Source of the DNA: Mesorhizobium sp. CA8
Lineage (GTDB): Bacteria > Pseudomonadota > Alphaproteobacteria > Rhizobiales > Rhizobiaceae
Assembly (NCBI RefSeq): GCF_020164955.1
Contig: NZ_JAIUHG010000009.1
Coordinates: 1-64,000, forward strand
Reading direction: 5' to 3'
Length of the DNA stretch: 64,000 nt
Below, piece by piece: positions 53,983 through 63,748 of the stretch. Under the pieces are notes generated by a model. It saw only the letters and a program-made list of their open reading frames with translations. It was not told the origin of the DNA and did no database searches. Made by a program: the position numbers and the translations under genes. How positions within the stretch are numbered: position 1 is the stretch's first letter; each line of letters opens with the position of its first letter.

Positions 53983-54866
53983 TCTGGCTGGGAAACTTTC
54001 TTGAGGTGAGGGAGGATAGTCTCCGCGGAACGCCGGACGAGGTCGCGGTATCGCGTTTCGCCGACAACGCCGCCCGCCGTATCGGAATGCACCTGCCCAT
54101 GCTCGCCCTGGTCAATGGATCCGAAGGCCGGATCGAGCGGTGTTCGGTCCACAAAGGGCACGAACTCAACCGGAAGGCCACCTTTGTAACCGGCGGCAGC
54201 CAGGGCATCGATGATCTCGGCCCAATCGTAGTGGCCCATTCCGGGCGCGAGGCGGTTCGAATCGGCAAGATGGTAATCGGCAAGCTTGCTGCCGGCTAAC
54301 CGTATCGCCCCGACAGGATCGGGTTCTTCAATGTTAGCATGGAAGGCGTCCATGCAAACCCCGCAATCACCGCCCACGGCGTCTGCCAGCAACAGCGCTT
54401 GATCTAGACGATTGAGAAAATGCGTTTCGAAGCGGTTCAGAGGCTCCAGGGCGAGCCGAATACCCAAACGGCTCGCGCTTGCGTTGATCTCCTGGAGCGC
54501 ATCGACGCACCAGTACCATTCTTCCTGCGGACTTGCGGCTGGCCCCTCCCGGCCAAAGCCGGGCACAACGACCAGGACTTGTCCTTTGAGGCGGTGCACG
54601 AAGTTGAGGCAGTCAATCGCATATCTGATATAGGCCGATCGCTCGTTTGCATTTGTCGTCAGCAGTTTTGTCTGCGCATACGGCCACATGACGCCACCCC
54701 AGCAGCGCACGGCCCTGTTGGCCAACAATTCCCTGACACTGTCGGCTCTCGATAGCAGTCCCGGATCACAGTAGATCTCCAGGCTCTCATATCCAAACTC
54801 GACCAAGCGATCGCAGGATTTTGCGAGCGGCTCCGGTTTCATCCAGTTGTGTATCGAAAGATGCAT
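53979..54866 (-). CDS. Sugar phosphate isomerase/epimerase-like TIM-barrel protein
   Basis: 295-residue AP-endonuclease-2-like TIM barrel (xylose isomerase-like). LSIHNWMKPEPLAKSCDRLVEFGY at the N-terminus, metal-site residues around RLALEPLNRFETHFLNR, VCMDAFHANIEEP and YHLADSNRLAPGMGHYDW. Members epimerise or isomerise keto sugars and polyols. It is the first gene of the minus-strand operon that continues into the enolase-superfamily enzyme. Confidence 0.88.
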   Translation of the reverse strand: MHLSIHNWMKPEPLAKSCDRLVEFGYESLEIYCDPGLLSRADSVRELLANRAVRCWGGVMWPYAQTKLLTTNANERSAYIRYAIDCLNFVHRLKGQVLVVVPGFGREGPAASPQEEWYWCVDALQEINASASRLGIRLALEPLNRFETHFLNRLDQALLLADAVGGDCGVCMDAFHANIEEPDPVGAIRLAGSKLADYHLADSNRLAPGMGHYDWAEIIDALAAAGYKGGLPVEFVPFVDRTPLDPAFGSIDQGEHGQVHSDTAGGVVGETRYRDLVRRSAETILPHLKKVSQPE

Positions 54867-54937
54867 CGAGACCCCTGAAGCCGGCCCCGGCGCGATGTTG
54901 ACAGGCCACTCGGGTGAAATAATCGCATCAAATCAGA

Positions 54938-54961
54938 GACATGCAGATGTCCAAAATTTTG
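54938..54961. promoter_or_regulatory. Inverted repeats in the divergent promoter region
   Basis: GACAT (54938-54942) and ATGTC (54947-54951) are separated by 4 nt and followed at once by the 10-bp palindrome CAAAATTTTG (54952-54961). They lie about 72 nt upstream of the isomerase start at 54866 and about 90 nt before the synthetase start at 55051, a sensible place for an operator shared by both operons. Confidence 0.45.
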
Positions 54962-55050
54962 ACGGCTAGGCGACAGCATAAGCTGAGTTGACCCCCGACG
55001 TGTTCGGTTCATTAGCTAACGAAGAAACAATTGAGAGGACCGGCTGAACC

Positions 55051-57264
55051 GTGCAGGCGCGTTCGGGCAGCCGCAACAGTCGTCAAGTTTCAAGAGCCAG
55101 CCAAAGGGTTGAGGCACGAATTTTGCGTCTTGTTACGACCTCCGCGGATCAATCGTCCTCGCGTACCGCCAAGGTTCTGTCTCGAGGCATGGAAGCCTTG
55201 CTTGCTCCGCGAGCAATAGCGCTTCTCGGCGCATCGCCACGAGAGGGAAGCCTGGGCAACGCGATGATTCAAATGGCCCGAAGGGGGGGATACTCGGGCG
55301 AGATTTTCGCGGTAAACCCGCAGTACTCGCAAATCGACGGGCTGCCCACCTTTTCGGACTTGCAGTCACTTCCTTATGTCGTCGATCACGTCGTCATCGG
55401 CCTCGGTAACGAACGCCTGGAAGCGGCTCTCAAGGCTGCGGTTGCGCACCGCGCGAGTGCCGCAACCATCTTTGCTTCCTGCGTCAGTCCCGCCCTGCCG
55501 GGCCTCAAGGAAAGATTGACTTCCATCGCAACAGGCGCCGGCATGGCTATTTGCGGCGGCAATTGCATGGGTTTCTACAATCACGCAATCGGCTTGAGAG
55601 TAGCCGGCTTTCCTGCCCTGCAACCCATGCACGATGGGCCGGTCGGGCTGATCGCTCAATCGGGCTCGGTCTTCGGCGCCCTGGCGCACAATGACGATAG
55701 GCTGAGACTTGGTGTGGCCATTTCTTCTGGGGCGGAAATGGTGACCACGACCGCCGATTATCTGCAGTGGATGGTCGATCGATCCTCGTTCCGCGCTGTC
55801 GGCCTGTTCATTGAAACCATACGCAATCCGCGCGCTTTCGAAGAAGCACTCACGCTTGCGGCGGAACGCGAGGTCGCAGTCATCGCCCTCAAGGTTGGCC
55901 GAACCGCCAGGAGCGCAGAGATGGCGCTCAGTCATACCGGCGCGATTGCCGGTGCCGATGCCATCTATCAGGGAATGTTTCGTCGCTATGGCGTCATTCA
56001 GGTCGATGATCTCGACGAAATGGCCGCGACCATGCTGATGTTCCAGCAGCCGCGGCGGGCTATCAAGGGAAATTTGGCGGCGGTTCACGACTCCGGTGGC
56101 GAACGCGAGCTGGTTGTCGACCTCGCCGAGCGTCTCGACGTCGCCTACGCGGAGCCCCATGCGGCGACGCTGGAGAAAATTGCATCCTGTATCAGCGACG
56201 ACCTGAAGCCGGCGAATCCATTGGACGCTTGGGGCGGCTCAGCCAATTTTGAGGCCGTCTTCGCGGATTCGATGACTGCGTTGCTGGAGGACGACAACGT
56301 CGCGACCGGCGCGTTCTTCTGCAACATCCGTGACGGGTATTTCGTATCCGAGGGTGTTGCGAACGCAGCTGTTGCCGCGCATGGGCGAACCACCAAGCCT
56401 GTTGCGGTCGTCACAAACTACGCCGCTGTCAGGCATGACGCCCTGGCGCTTCGTCTCACCCAGCTTGGGATCCCCGTTCTGGACGGAACCCAGACCGGCC
56501 TGCGAGCCTTGCGGCATTTCATCTGCTGGCGCGCGAGGCCGATCACTGCGCCGGAAAGGCCGCCCGACATTCCAGAGGGGCCGAGCATTTGGGCGCGGCA
56601 ACTGAACCGTGCCACATCCCCGCTTTCCGAGCATGAAGCTCTCGAGTTGCTGTCGGCCTATGGCATCGACACTCCGAGGCGCAGGCAGATCGCCAGCCTC
56701 GAGGACATGCGGCGGGCCGCCGCATCATTGGCGTTCCCGGTCGCGCTGAAGACGGCGTCGGACGGCGTCCTGCATAAAAGCGACTTGGGCGGGGTCACGC
56801 TTGATATCGCGAACGAACCGTCGCTGCTCGCCGCCTACGACAGGATGTCGGCTCGCCTGGGCCCGAAGGCACTGGTGGCCGAAATGGCTCCCAAAGGCGT
56901 GGAACTGTCGCTCGGCGCGATCATCGAGCCGGGATGGCCGCCCGCGGTAATGGTGGCGGCCGGGGGGATATTGATCGAGCATCTGGGAGATGCCGCGTTC
57001 GATATCGCGCCCTTGGACGCCAAGCGGGCCCGGGCAATGATCGATTCGCTCGGCGTGAGAAGGCTCCTGCATGGCTATCGCAATTTTCCGCCGGTCGAAC
57101 TCGCCACGGTGGTCGAAACAATCGTCAGATTCAGTTGGCTTGTGTCGGATCTCGCACCGTTTGCCGCAGAAATCGACGTAAACCCGGTAATTGTCGGAGC
57201 TACCGGCGCGATTGCGGTCGACGCGCTTGTCGTTCCTGTTCCACACGGCGAGCGCAATGAGTAG
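55051..57264 (+). CDS. ADP-forming acyl-CoA synthetase (acetate-CoA ligase family)
   Basis: Up to 737-residue NDP-forming acyl-CoA synthetase. CoA-binding Rossmann domain near residues 50-145 (AIALLGASPREGSLGNAMIQ), a succinyl-CoA-ligase-like domain with GGNCMGFYN, IAQSGSVFGALAHND and SHTGAIAGAD, and a C-terminal ATP-grasp domain (520-735) with LSAYGIDTPRR, FPVALKTASDGVLHKSDLGG and EIDVNPVIV. These enzymes activate carboxylic acids with ATP and CoA. GTG 55051 follows GAGAGGAC, but ATG 55189 directly before the CoA-binding domain is also plausible. Overlaps the ABC ATPase by 8 nt, tying it to the importer and HyuAB. Confidence 0.88.
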   Translation: MQARSGSRNSRQVSRASQRVEARILRLVTTSADQSSSRTAKVLSRGMEALLAPRAIALLGASPREGSLGNAMIQMARRGGYSGEIFAVNPQYSQIDGLPTFSDLQSLPYVVDHVVIGLGNERLEAALKAAVAHRASAATIFASCVSPALPGLKERLTSIATGAGMAICGGNCMGFYNHAIGLRVAGFPALQPMHDGPVGLIAQSGSVFGALAHNDDRLRLGVAISSGAEMVTTTADYLQWMVDRSSFRAVGLFIETIRNPRAFEEALTLAAEREVAVIALKVGRTARSAEMALSHTGAIAGADAIYQGMFRRYGVIQVDDLDEMAATMLMFQQPRRAIKGNLAAVHDSGGERELVVDLAERLDVAYAEPHAATLEKIASCISDDLKPANPLDAWGGSANFEAVFADSMTALLEDDNVATGAFFCNIRDGYFVSEGVANAAVAAHGRTTKPVAVVTNYAAVRHDALALRLTQLGIPVLDGTQTGLRALRHFICWRARPITAPERPPDIPEGPSIWARQLNRATSPLSEHEALELLSAYGIDTPRRRQIASLEDMRRAAASLAFPVALKTASDGVLHKSDLGGVTLDIANEPSLLAAYDRMSARLGPKALVAEMAPKGVELSLGAIIEPGWPPAVMVAAGGILIEHLGDAAFDIAPLDAKRARAMIDSLGVRRLLHGYRNFPPVELATVVETIVRFSWLVSDLAPFAAEIDVNPVIVGATGAIAVDALVVPVPHGERNE

Positions 57265-58786
57265 CTCAACCATTTCACCCGGGCCCGGACAGTTTCGGTT
57301 GGAATTGCAATCGATCGAAAAGTCGTTCGCGGGCATTCACGCCCTGCGCGGCATCGATCTGGGAATACGCGCAGGCACCATACATGGCCTGATCGGCGAA
57401 AATGGTGCGGGAAAGTCGACGCTCGGAAGAATTATTGCCGGCGCCACGACTCCCGACCTGGGGCGAATACTGATCGACGGCAAGCAGGTCACCCTAAGCG
57501 GCCCGCGTGACGCGCTCAGGCATGGCGTGGGTCTCGTCGCCCAGGAACTCAATGTCATTCCTCGCATGTCCGTCATCGACAACGTATTTCTTGGCAACGA
57601 GTTGGCGAGGGGCGGGCGGCTACGACTTCGCTCAATGCGCCGGCGATATGCGGAACTGCAAGAGCGATATGGCTTTGCGGTCCCGGCCGACACCGTTGTG
57701 GGCTCATTGCGGCTGGTTGAGCAGCAGAAGGTCGAAATCCTGCGAACGCTCGCCCGGGATGCCGAGATCATCATCATGGACGAGCCAACTGCGGCGCTGC
57801 CCCAAAACGATGCAAGCACGCTGTTCGACATCGTCAGATCACTGCGCCAGCGCGGCAAAACCATAATCTACGTCTCGCATTTCCTCAACGAAGTGCTCGC
57901 AATGGCCGACTTCGTGACCGTGCTGAAGGATGGTCATTTGATCGATACCTCGCCTGCCGCGGGCGAAACACCTCGCACGCTCGTTCGCAAGATGCTCGGC
58001 CAGGAGATGGACCTCGCCTTTCCTGCGAAAACGAGCCCGGTCGGCAGCCACCCAGTCCTGCAAGTCGAGGGTCTCAGCCGCGCTCCGGCTTTTCAAGACG
58101 TATCGTTTTCGGTGCTGCCCGGCGAAATAGTCGGACTGGCCGGGCTGGTCGGGAGCGGCAGGACAGAGCTGGGCCGGGCCATCTACGGCGCGGATCGTTT
58201 TACCTCCGGCTCGGTTCGGTTCAACGGCGAGGCGCTGAAGGTCTCCAGCCCGAAGGACGCCATCAAGCTCGGTATCGGACTGGTGCCGGAATCCCGCAAG
58301 GATCAAGGGCTTATGCTGTCCATGGATATCATGGACAACATGACCATGCCTCATCTCGGCAGCTACACGCGCGCCGGCCTGATTAACGAACCGGGGCGTA
58401 AGGCGGCAACTTCGCGCGTCGCGCAGAGGTTGAAAATCATGAGGCCGGTCTCCGGGCTGCCCGTGCGGTTGCTCTCGGGCGGCAATCAGCAAAAAGTCCT
58501 TCTCGGGCGCTGGATGATGCGCAATGCGAAGCTGCTCATCATCGACGAACCGACCCGCGGCGTCGACGTCGGTGCCAAACAGGCGATTTACGTCTTCCTG
58601 AACGAACTGGCCCAGCAAGGCATGGCCATACTGCTGATCTCGTCCGAGATGGAGGAGATCCTGGGCCTTTGCAATCGCGCCGTGGTGATGCGCGAGGGGC
58701 GTGTCAGCCGGCAACTCATGGCAGGGAACTTGACGGAAGACTCCGTCCGGCGCGCCGCGTTCGGCATGCAAGAAGACGGAGAATGA
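57257..58786 (+). CDS. Ribose-type sugar ABC transporter, double ATPase
   Basis: 509-residue RbsA/MglA-like protein with two ATPase domains. First domain: GENGAGKST, Walker B IIIMDEPTAALP; the second has the degenerate Walker A GLVGSGRTE normal for the family, then LSGGNQQKVLLGRWM and LLIIDEPTRGVD. ATG 57257 is inside the tail of the synthetase gene (8-nt overlap); the longer frame to 57191 is not credible. Despite the carbohydrate name, this importer type also takes up non-sugar compounds. Confidence 0.92.
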   Translation: MSSSTISPGPGQFRLELQSIEKSFAGIHALRGIDLGIRAGTIHGLIGENGAGKSTLGRIIAGATTPDLGRILIDGKQVTLSGPRDALRHGVGLVAQELNVIPRMSVIDNVFLGNELARGGRLRLRSMRRRYAELQERYGFAVPADTVVGSLRLVEQQKVEILRTLARDAEIIIMDEPTAALPQNDASTLFDIVRSLRQRGKTIIYVSHFLNEVLAMADFVTVLKDGHLIDTSPAAGETPRTLVRKMLGQEMDLAFPAKTSPVGSHPVLQVEGLSRAPAFQDVSFSVLPGEIVGLAGLVGSGRTELGRAIYGADRFTSGSVRFNGEALKVSSPKDAIKLGIGLVPESRKDQGLMLSMDIMDNMTMPHLGSYTRAGLINEPGRKAATSRVAQRLKIMRPVSGLPVRLLSGGNQQKVLLGRWMMRNAKLLIIDEPTRGVDVGAKQAIYVFLNELAQQGMAILLISSEMEEILGLCNRAVVMREGRVSRQLMAGNLTEDSVRRAAFGMQEDGE

Positions 58787-59754
58787 GAGTGATCGCGCAA
58801 GAATCTGGACGGGCTGCTGAACGCAAGCGGATTGCTTTTTCGACTGGAGAGTTGGGCGTCGTTCTCGGCTTCCTGTTGCTTTTCATCGCGCTCAGCATCT
58901 TCAGCCCTGTCTTTTTCACGCCGCGCAACCTGCTGAATATCGTCGATCAGTGGGCGCCGATCGCACTGATCGCCTGTGCGGGCACCCTGGTCATCATGGC
59001 CGGAGGGTTTGATCTCTCGGCCGGTGCCACTTTTGCCCTGGCCGGGATCCTGTCGATCCTCGCAACCAATGTCGCTGGCCCTGTCGCCGGCATCGTGACC
59101 GGGCTGGGGGTCGGTTTCCTGATCGGACTGGTCAATGCGCTGCTGACCACGGTTGGGAGGGTCAACACCTTCATCGGGACACTGGCGACCGCGATAATCG
59201 GGCGGGGTATCGCCACTGCCATTACAGGTGGCTTCATCGTCTCCACGGACTCCGAGGGTTTTGCCATCCTCGGCACCGCACGTGTTCTCGGCATACAATT
59301 GTCGGTCTATATCCTGGCGCTGACTGCCATCGCCTGCACACTGGTTGTGCTTCGCACCCCCTTCGGGCGCCATATCCTCGCGTGTGGGGGCAACCCCGAA
59401 GCGGCACGTCTGTCTGGCGTCAGTGTGCACCTTACGCGAGGGGCTACGTTCGTCATTTCCGGTCTGCTGGCGGCGCTCGCCGGCCTTATGGTCGCCAGCC
59501 AGGTTGGGTCCGTGCAATCGACGACCGGCGTTGGCATCGAGTTTACCGCCATAGCCGCGGTTGTCATCGGCGGCAATTCCATCTTCGGCGGCGAGGGCGC
59601 CATCTGGCGCACCGTGGTGGGCGTCTTCATCCTCGCCATGATCGGCAATGGATTCACGCTCCTGGGCCTCAACCCAACTTATCAGGACATCGTCAAGGGA
59701 TTGATTATCCTGGTCGCCGTTGGGATCGACGCTTGGACTCGCAAGAAAATCTGA
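58783..59754 (+). CDS. Ribose-type ABC permease
   Basis: 323-residue RbsC-like inner-membrane protein. Family segments: FFTPRNLLNIVDQWAPIALIA, GGFDLSAGATFALAGIL, GGNPEAARLSGVSV and AAVVIGGNSIFGGEGAIW. ATG 58783 overlaps the ATPase stop by 4 nt (ATGA). The permease is followed after 8 nt by the HyuB gene, so uptake and hydrolysis genes share a transcript. Confidence 0.92.
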   Translation: MRVIAQESGRAAERKRIAFSTGELGVVLGFLLLFIALSIFSPVFFTPRNLLNIVDQWAPIALIACAGTLVIMAGGFDLSAGATFALAGILSILATNVAGPVAGIVTGLGVGFLIGLVNALLTTVGRVNTFIGTLATAIIGRGIATAITGGFIVSTDSEGFAILGTARVLGIQLSVYILALTAIACTLVVLRTPFGRHILACGGNPEAARLSGVSVHLTRGATFVISGLLAALAGLMVASQVGSVQSTTGVGIEFTAIAAVVIGGNSIFGGEGAIWRTVVGVFILAMIGNGFTLLGLNPTYQDIVKGLIILVAVGIDAWTRKKI

Positions 59755-59762
59755 GGGCAACA

Positions 59763-61688
59763 ATGAAATATTCTTCCATTCAAAAAAAATGCGGCTTTTG
59801 TGGCAAGATGCTCGCAAGGGTCAGCACTGATGAATTCTGCGACAAGACCTGCGAGACAGCCGCCGCGACTAGTCCGTTGCCAGATGATCTCCCAAAGGCT
59901 TTGGCAGAATGGTTGAAGACCGACTGCTATTCCGGGCAATCCAACGTCGATGCGATCACGCTCGAAGTGATCAACGGGGCTCTGCTGTCCATCTGCAAAG
60001 AGATGGCCAAGACCATGGAGCGCACGGCCTACAGCCCGGTCTTCTACGAGGGTGCCGACCTCACGACAGCTATCTATGACGCGGATCTGACTCTCATCGC
60101 CCAGTACGAGGGCATCCCGGCTCAGATGGGTTCGATGAAATTCGCGGTCGAGGCAGGCATCGATCACATCGGCAAGGAAAATCTCCAGCCCAACGACGCC
60201 ATCCTGTTCAACGACAGCTATCACGGAACGCCCCATCTTCCAGAATTCTGCATGATCATCCCGGTGTTCCACGATGGGGAGATCGTCGCCTACTCGGCCA
60301 CCATCGCACACCATACCGACGTGGGCGGTAAGTCGCCGGGGTCGATGCCAGCCGACGCCACCGAAATCTACCAGGAAGGCGTCATCATCCCGCCCGTCAA
60401 ATTCATCAAGGCCGGGAAGGAAGATCCCGAGCTGTGGGAGATCATGCTCGCGAATGTCCGCACCCCGTTGAAGTCCTATGGCGACGCCATGGCGATGTAC
60501 GCCAGTACGCGCATTGGCGAGCGTCGCATTCTCGAACTGGTCGAGCGGCACGGACGCCATCGTTTCCAGGAGTTGTGCGATGAAGTCCGGCGCTATGCCG
60601 AGCGCCGCATGCGCGCCAGCATCCGCAGCATCCCGAACGGGATCTACGAAGGCACAGTCCGCTTCGACTATGATGGCGTGACCACCGATCCCACCGTCGT
60701 TCGGCTGTCACTGATTGTGCTCGATGAGGACATCATCTTCGACTACCGCGGCAGTGACCGACAAGCAAAGGGACCCGTGAACAGCCCCTACGGCGTTGCT
60801 TATTCCGCGAGCGCCAATGCGATTTTCAATGTGGTCGATCCGTACCTGAACCACAATCAGGGCACCTTTGCCCCGCTTCATGCCATCCTGCCGCGGGGCA
60901 GCATAGTCAACTGCATGCATCCGGCTCCTCTCAGCGGCGGTCAGTCCGAGAGCCACAATGCATTGGTCGAAGGTGTTCTCGACGCCCTACGCAAGGCAAT
61001 TCCCGACCGGGCGCCTGCTCCTGGCGGGAGCTCGACCACCCAGCTCACAGGTGGCGGCCGCGATGAACATGGCGAACCGTATACATTCATAACCTGGGAA
61101 GGATCGGGCTGGGGAGGCCTTCGCGAACGGGATGGAACGACGGCGGTCATGGCTTGGGTCGGCGTCGGCAGCAAGACATTCCCTGCCGAGGTGCTCGAGA
61201 CCCACTACCCCTGGCGGGTTCGCAAGCACGAGTTGCGCCCGGACAGCGGCGCGGGAAAGTTTCGGGGCGGGCTTGGGGTTGCGACCGAATATGAAATCCT
61301 CGTGGATGATTTCCAGCTCAACAGCGTGTCCTGGCGCGGTGTGTCGGCGCCGACCGGGTTCAATGGCGGCGAAGCCGGCCAGATCACCACCATAAGAGTG
61401 CTCCGCGACGGCAAGGAATACACGCCGCTCGAGTTGGGGGCTCACATTGTCTGCCCCACACAGTTCAGCGCTCTGAGACTTCGCCGTGGCGATCGACTGC
61501 GAGTCTGCTCGCCGGGCGGCGCCGGCTACGGAAACGTGGCGGATCGAGATCCATCTCTCATCGAGCGTGATCTGATTGCCGGCTACATCACACCCGCAAA
61601 GGCCGTCCAATCCTATCGCATGGCCAAGGCGCAGGTGGACGCGATTGCTTCGAAGTACGGCCAGCGGTCCGGCAATATCCGAGTTTGA
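59763..61688 (+). CDS. Hydantoinase B/oxoprolinase-family subunit with N-terminal zinc-ribbon-like Cys motif
   Basis: 641-residue HyuB-type subunit of an ATP-dependent amide/lactam hydrolase or ketone carboxylase. The catalytic body begins near residue 60 (VDAITLEVINGALLSICKEM) and contains FYEGADLTTAIYD, DAILFNDSYHGTPHLPEF, TIAHHTDVGGKSPGSM and the C-terminal GGAGYGN. The first 30 residues are unusual: Cys10-x2-Cys13 and Cys26-x3-Cys30, a zinc-ribbon-like motif absent from ordinary HyuB. ATG 59763 has GAGGGCAACA upstream. Works with the HyuA gene that follows after 12 nt. Confidence 0.9.
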   Translation: MKYSSIQKKCGFCGKMLARVSTDEFCDKTCETAAATSPLPDDLPKALAEWLKTDCYSGQSNVDAITLEVINGALLSICKEMAKTMERTAYSPVFYEGADLTTAIYDADLTLIAQYEGIPAQMGSMKFAVEAGIDHIGKENLQPNDAILFNDSYHGTPHLPEFCMIIPVFHDGEIVAYSATIAHHTDVGGKSPGSMPADATEIYQEGVIIPPVKFIKAGKEDPELWEIMLANVRTPLKSYGDAMAMYASTRIGERRILELVERHGRHRFQELCDEVRRYAERRMRASIRSIPNGIYEGTVRFDYDGVTTDPTVVRLSLIVLDEDIIFDYRGSDRQAKGPVNSPYGVAYSASANAIFNVVDPYLNHNQGTFAPLHAILPRGSIVNCMHPAPLSGGQSESHNALVEGVLDALRKAIPDRAPAPGGSSTTQLTGGGRDEHGEPYTFITWEGSGWGGLRERDGTTAVMAWVGVGSKTFPAEVLETHYPWRVRKHELRPDSGAGKFRGGLGVATEYEILVDDFQLNSVSWRGVSAPTGFNGGEAGQITTIRVLRDGKEYTPLELGAHIVCPTQFSALRLRRGDRLRVCSPGGAGYGNVADRDPSLIERDLIAGYITPAKAVQSYRMAKAQVDAIASKYGQRSGNIRV

Positions 61689-61700
61689 GGGATTCTTCAT

Positions 61701-63728
61701 ATGACAATGATCGGCGTCGACATCGGCGGCACCTTCACTGATTTCATTATTGCCGAACGCGGCTCGGTCCGCGTTCACAAGCGACCAAGCACCCCCAAAG
61801 CGCCGGCAGAGGCGTTCCTGAAGGGCTTGGAGGAGGCTTCGGTCGCTCCCGGTGCGCTGGAAAAGGCGGTCCACGGAACCACCGTTGGGACAAACACGAT
61901 GATCGAGCGCCGGGGGGCCAGAGCCGGGCTGATCACAACGCTGGGCTTTCGCGACACACTGGAGATCGGTCGCGGCATCAAGCCGATGACCGACTATTTC
62001 AACCTCCGCTGGAGCGCGCCTGCGCCCTTGGTTCCACGGGAATTGCGATGCGAGGTATCGGAGCGAGTTGCGCCTGACGGCAGTATGGTTGATCAGTTGG
62101 ATGAAGCCGGTGTTGAGGCTGCTCTAGCCTTCCTGTCGGAGCAGGGCTGCGATTCCGTCGCGGTCTGCCTGCTGTTCAGTTACGCCAATCCGGTGCACGA
62201 GCGCCGGATCGCCCAGATTGCAGCGGAGAGGTTCCCCGAACTCTCGATCTCCACGTCCTCGGACCTGCTGCCGCAGTGGCGAGAATATGAGAGAACCTCC
62301 ACCACCGCCGGAGACGCCTACATTAAGCCCGTGATGGCGCAGTACTTCACCGCCCTGGAGAACAAGATGGCGGCCGGGGGACTGAACCGCGAGCTTTTCA
62401 TCATGAAAAGCAATGGTGGCCTGATGACTTCGCGGACCGCCAAGAACTATCCGATCCACACCTTCCTCAGCGGTCCGGCCGCGGCCGCACTGGCAGGGAA
62501 ATTCATCGGAAAGAGTGCAGGCTACGACAATGTGATTACCACCGACATGGGCGGCACCAGCTTTGATTTGTCCTTGGTGCGTGACAACGAGCTTGCCTAC
62601 CGCACCGAAGGCGAAATCGACGTCGGTATTCCGGTTCTCATTCCGACCATTGACATTCGCACCCTCGGCGCTGGCGGCGGTAGCATTAGCTGGATCGATG
62701 TCGGCGGCGCCCTGAAAGTCGGACCGCAGAGCGCGGGGGCTGATCCGGGCCCGGCCTGCTATAGTCGCGGCGGCACAAAACCGACCGTCACGGACGCCAA
62801 CCTTGTCCTCGGCAGACTAGGCACTGAAGCGGCACTGGGTGGATCGGTAAGGCTCGATCGTGACAAGAGTGTCGCGGCAATCAGGCAGGTCGCAGAGCCG
62901 CTTGGTCTGGAGGTCGAAAAGGTCGCCAAGGGCATTATCGACATCTGCATCAACAATATTGTGCATGAGGTACGGGCGATAAGTGCCCAGCAGGGAATCG
63001 ATCCGAGAGCCTTTGCCATCATTGCAGCAGGCGGTGCCGGACCCCTGCATGTAGCGGCGCTTGCCGACGTTCTCGGAATGAGAACCGTGATCGTACCGCC
63101 GCGGCCAGGTTTGCTCAGTGCTTCCGGGTTGCTTTTGGCCGATCTGCGGTTCGATAGCGTCCGTTCGTGGCCCTTGGTGCTTGAACGCGGCGACCTTGGC
63201 CAGCTCAATTCAGTCTTCGACGAGATGGTTGCAGAAGCCCTGCATAATCTCGAGGGGGAAGGCTATGCCGGCGAGCCAACGCTGATCCGTTCGCTTGACA
63301 TGCGCTACGAAGGTCAGAACTGGGAAATCAGTGTCCCTGTGCCGACCGGGGAGATTTCGTCCGAAGTGGTCGCCACGGCCTTCGATACCGAGCACGAGCG
63401 CCTCTACGGGATTCGCATTCCCGATGCTCGCCACGAAGTTGTCAATCTGCGCGTCACCGCCATCGGCCCTCAGGCAGATCCGACGCGCTGGCTACCGACC
63501 ATACCAACTGGCGTCGCCGGTCCGCCTCCGTCGAGGCGCAGGGTCTATGACCACGCCTCCGATCAATATGTTGAAGCGCCGATCTATCATCGCGAGACAC
63601 TGGTAATCGGCCAAGAGTTCGAAGGCCTTTGCATTGTCGATCAGACTGACACGACGTTGTTCGTGCCCTTCGGGTGGAAATGCAAGGTCGACGATCAAGC
63701 CAATATCGTCATGACCCGCGAAGATTAA
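61701..63728 (+). CDS. Hydantoinase A/oxoprolinase-family subunit
   Basis: 675-residue HyuA-type ATPase subunit of the ASKHA fold. MIGVDIGGTFTDFIIAERG (phosphate-1 motif) at the N-terminus, HGTTVGTNTMIERRGARAGL, ITTDMGGTSFDLSLV (phosphate-2), TLGAGGGSISWID and AIIAAGGAGPLHVAALADVL (adenosine motif). Pairs with HyuB to use ATP to open a cyclic amide (hydantoin, 5-oxoproline, caprolactam) or, in acetone/acetophenone carboxylases, to activate a ketone. Substrate not predictable from sequence. Confidence 0.92.
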   Translation: MTMIGVDIGGTFTDFIIAERGSVRVHKRPSTPKAPAEAFLKGLEEASVAPGALEKAVHGTTVGTNTMIERRGARAGLITTLGFRDTLEIGRGIKPMTDYFNLRWSAPAPLVPRELRCEVSERVAPDGSMVDQLDEAGVEAALAFLSEQGCDSVAVCLLFSYANPVHERRIAQIAAERFPELSISTSSDLLPQWREYERTSTTAGDAYIKPVMAQYFTALENKMAAGGLNRELFIMKSNGGLMTSRTAKNYPIHTFLSGPAAAALAGKFIGKSAGYDNVITTDMGGTSFDLSLVRDNELAYRTEGEIDVGIPVLIPTIDIRTLGAGGGSISWIDVGGALKVGPQSAGADPGPACYSRGGTKPTVTDANLVLGRLGTEAALGGSVRLDRDKSVAAIRQVAEPLGLEVEKVAKGIIDICINNIVHEVRAISAQQGIDPRAFAIIAAGGAGPLHVAALADVLGMRTVIVPPRPGLLSASGLLLADLRFDSVRSWPLVLERGDLGQLNSVFDEMVAEALHNLEGEGYAGEPTLIRSLDMRYEGQNWEISVPVPTGEISSEVVATAFDTEHERLYGIRIPDARHEVVNLRVTAIGPQADPTRWLPTIPTGVAGPPPSRRRVYDHASDQYVEAPIYHRETLVIGQEFEGLCIVDQTDTTLFVPFGWKCKVDDQANIVMTRED

Positions 63729-63748
63729 CTGCAAGAAGGGAGGACAAC

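Noticed and set aside
59382..59762. Upstream extension of the HyuB frame.
   Set aside because: It overlaps the permease gene out of frame; ATG 59763 has a good ribosome-binding site and begins the Cys motif.
58588..59817. 409-codon minus-strand open frame opposite the ribose-type permease.
   Set aside because: Asp/Gln/Arg-rich low-complexity translation typical of an antisense frame; the plus-strand permease is clear.
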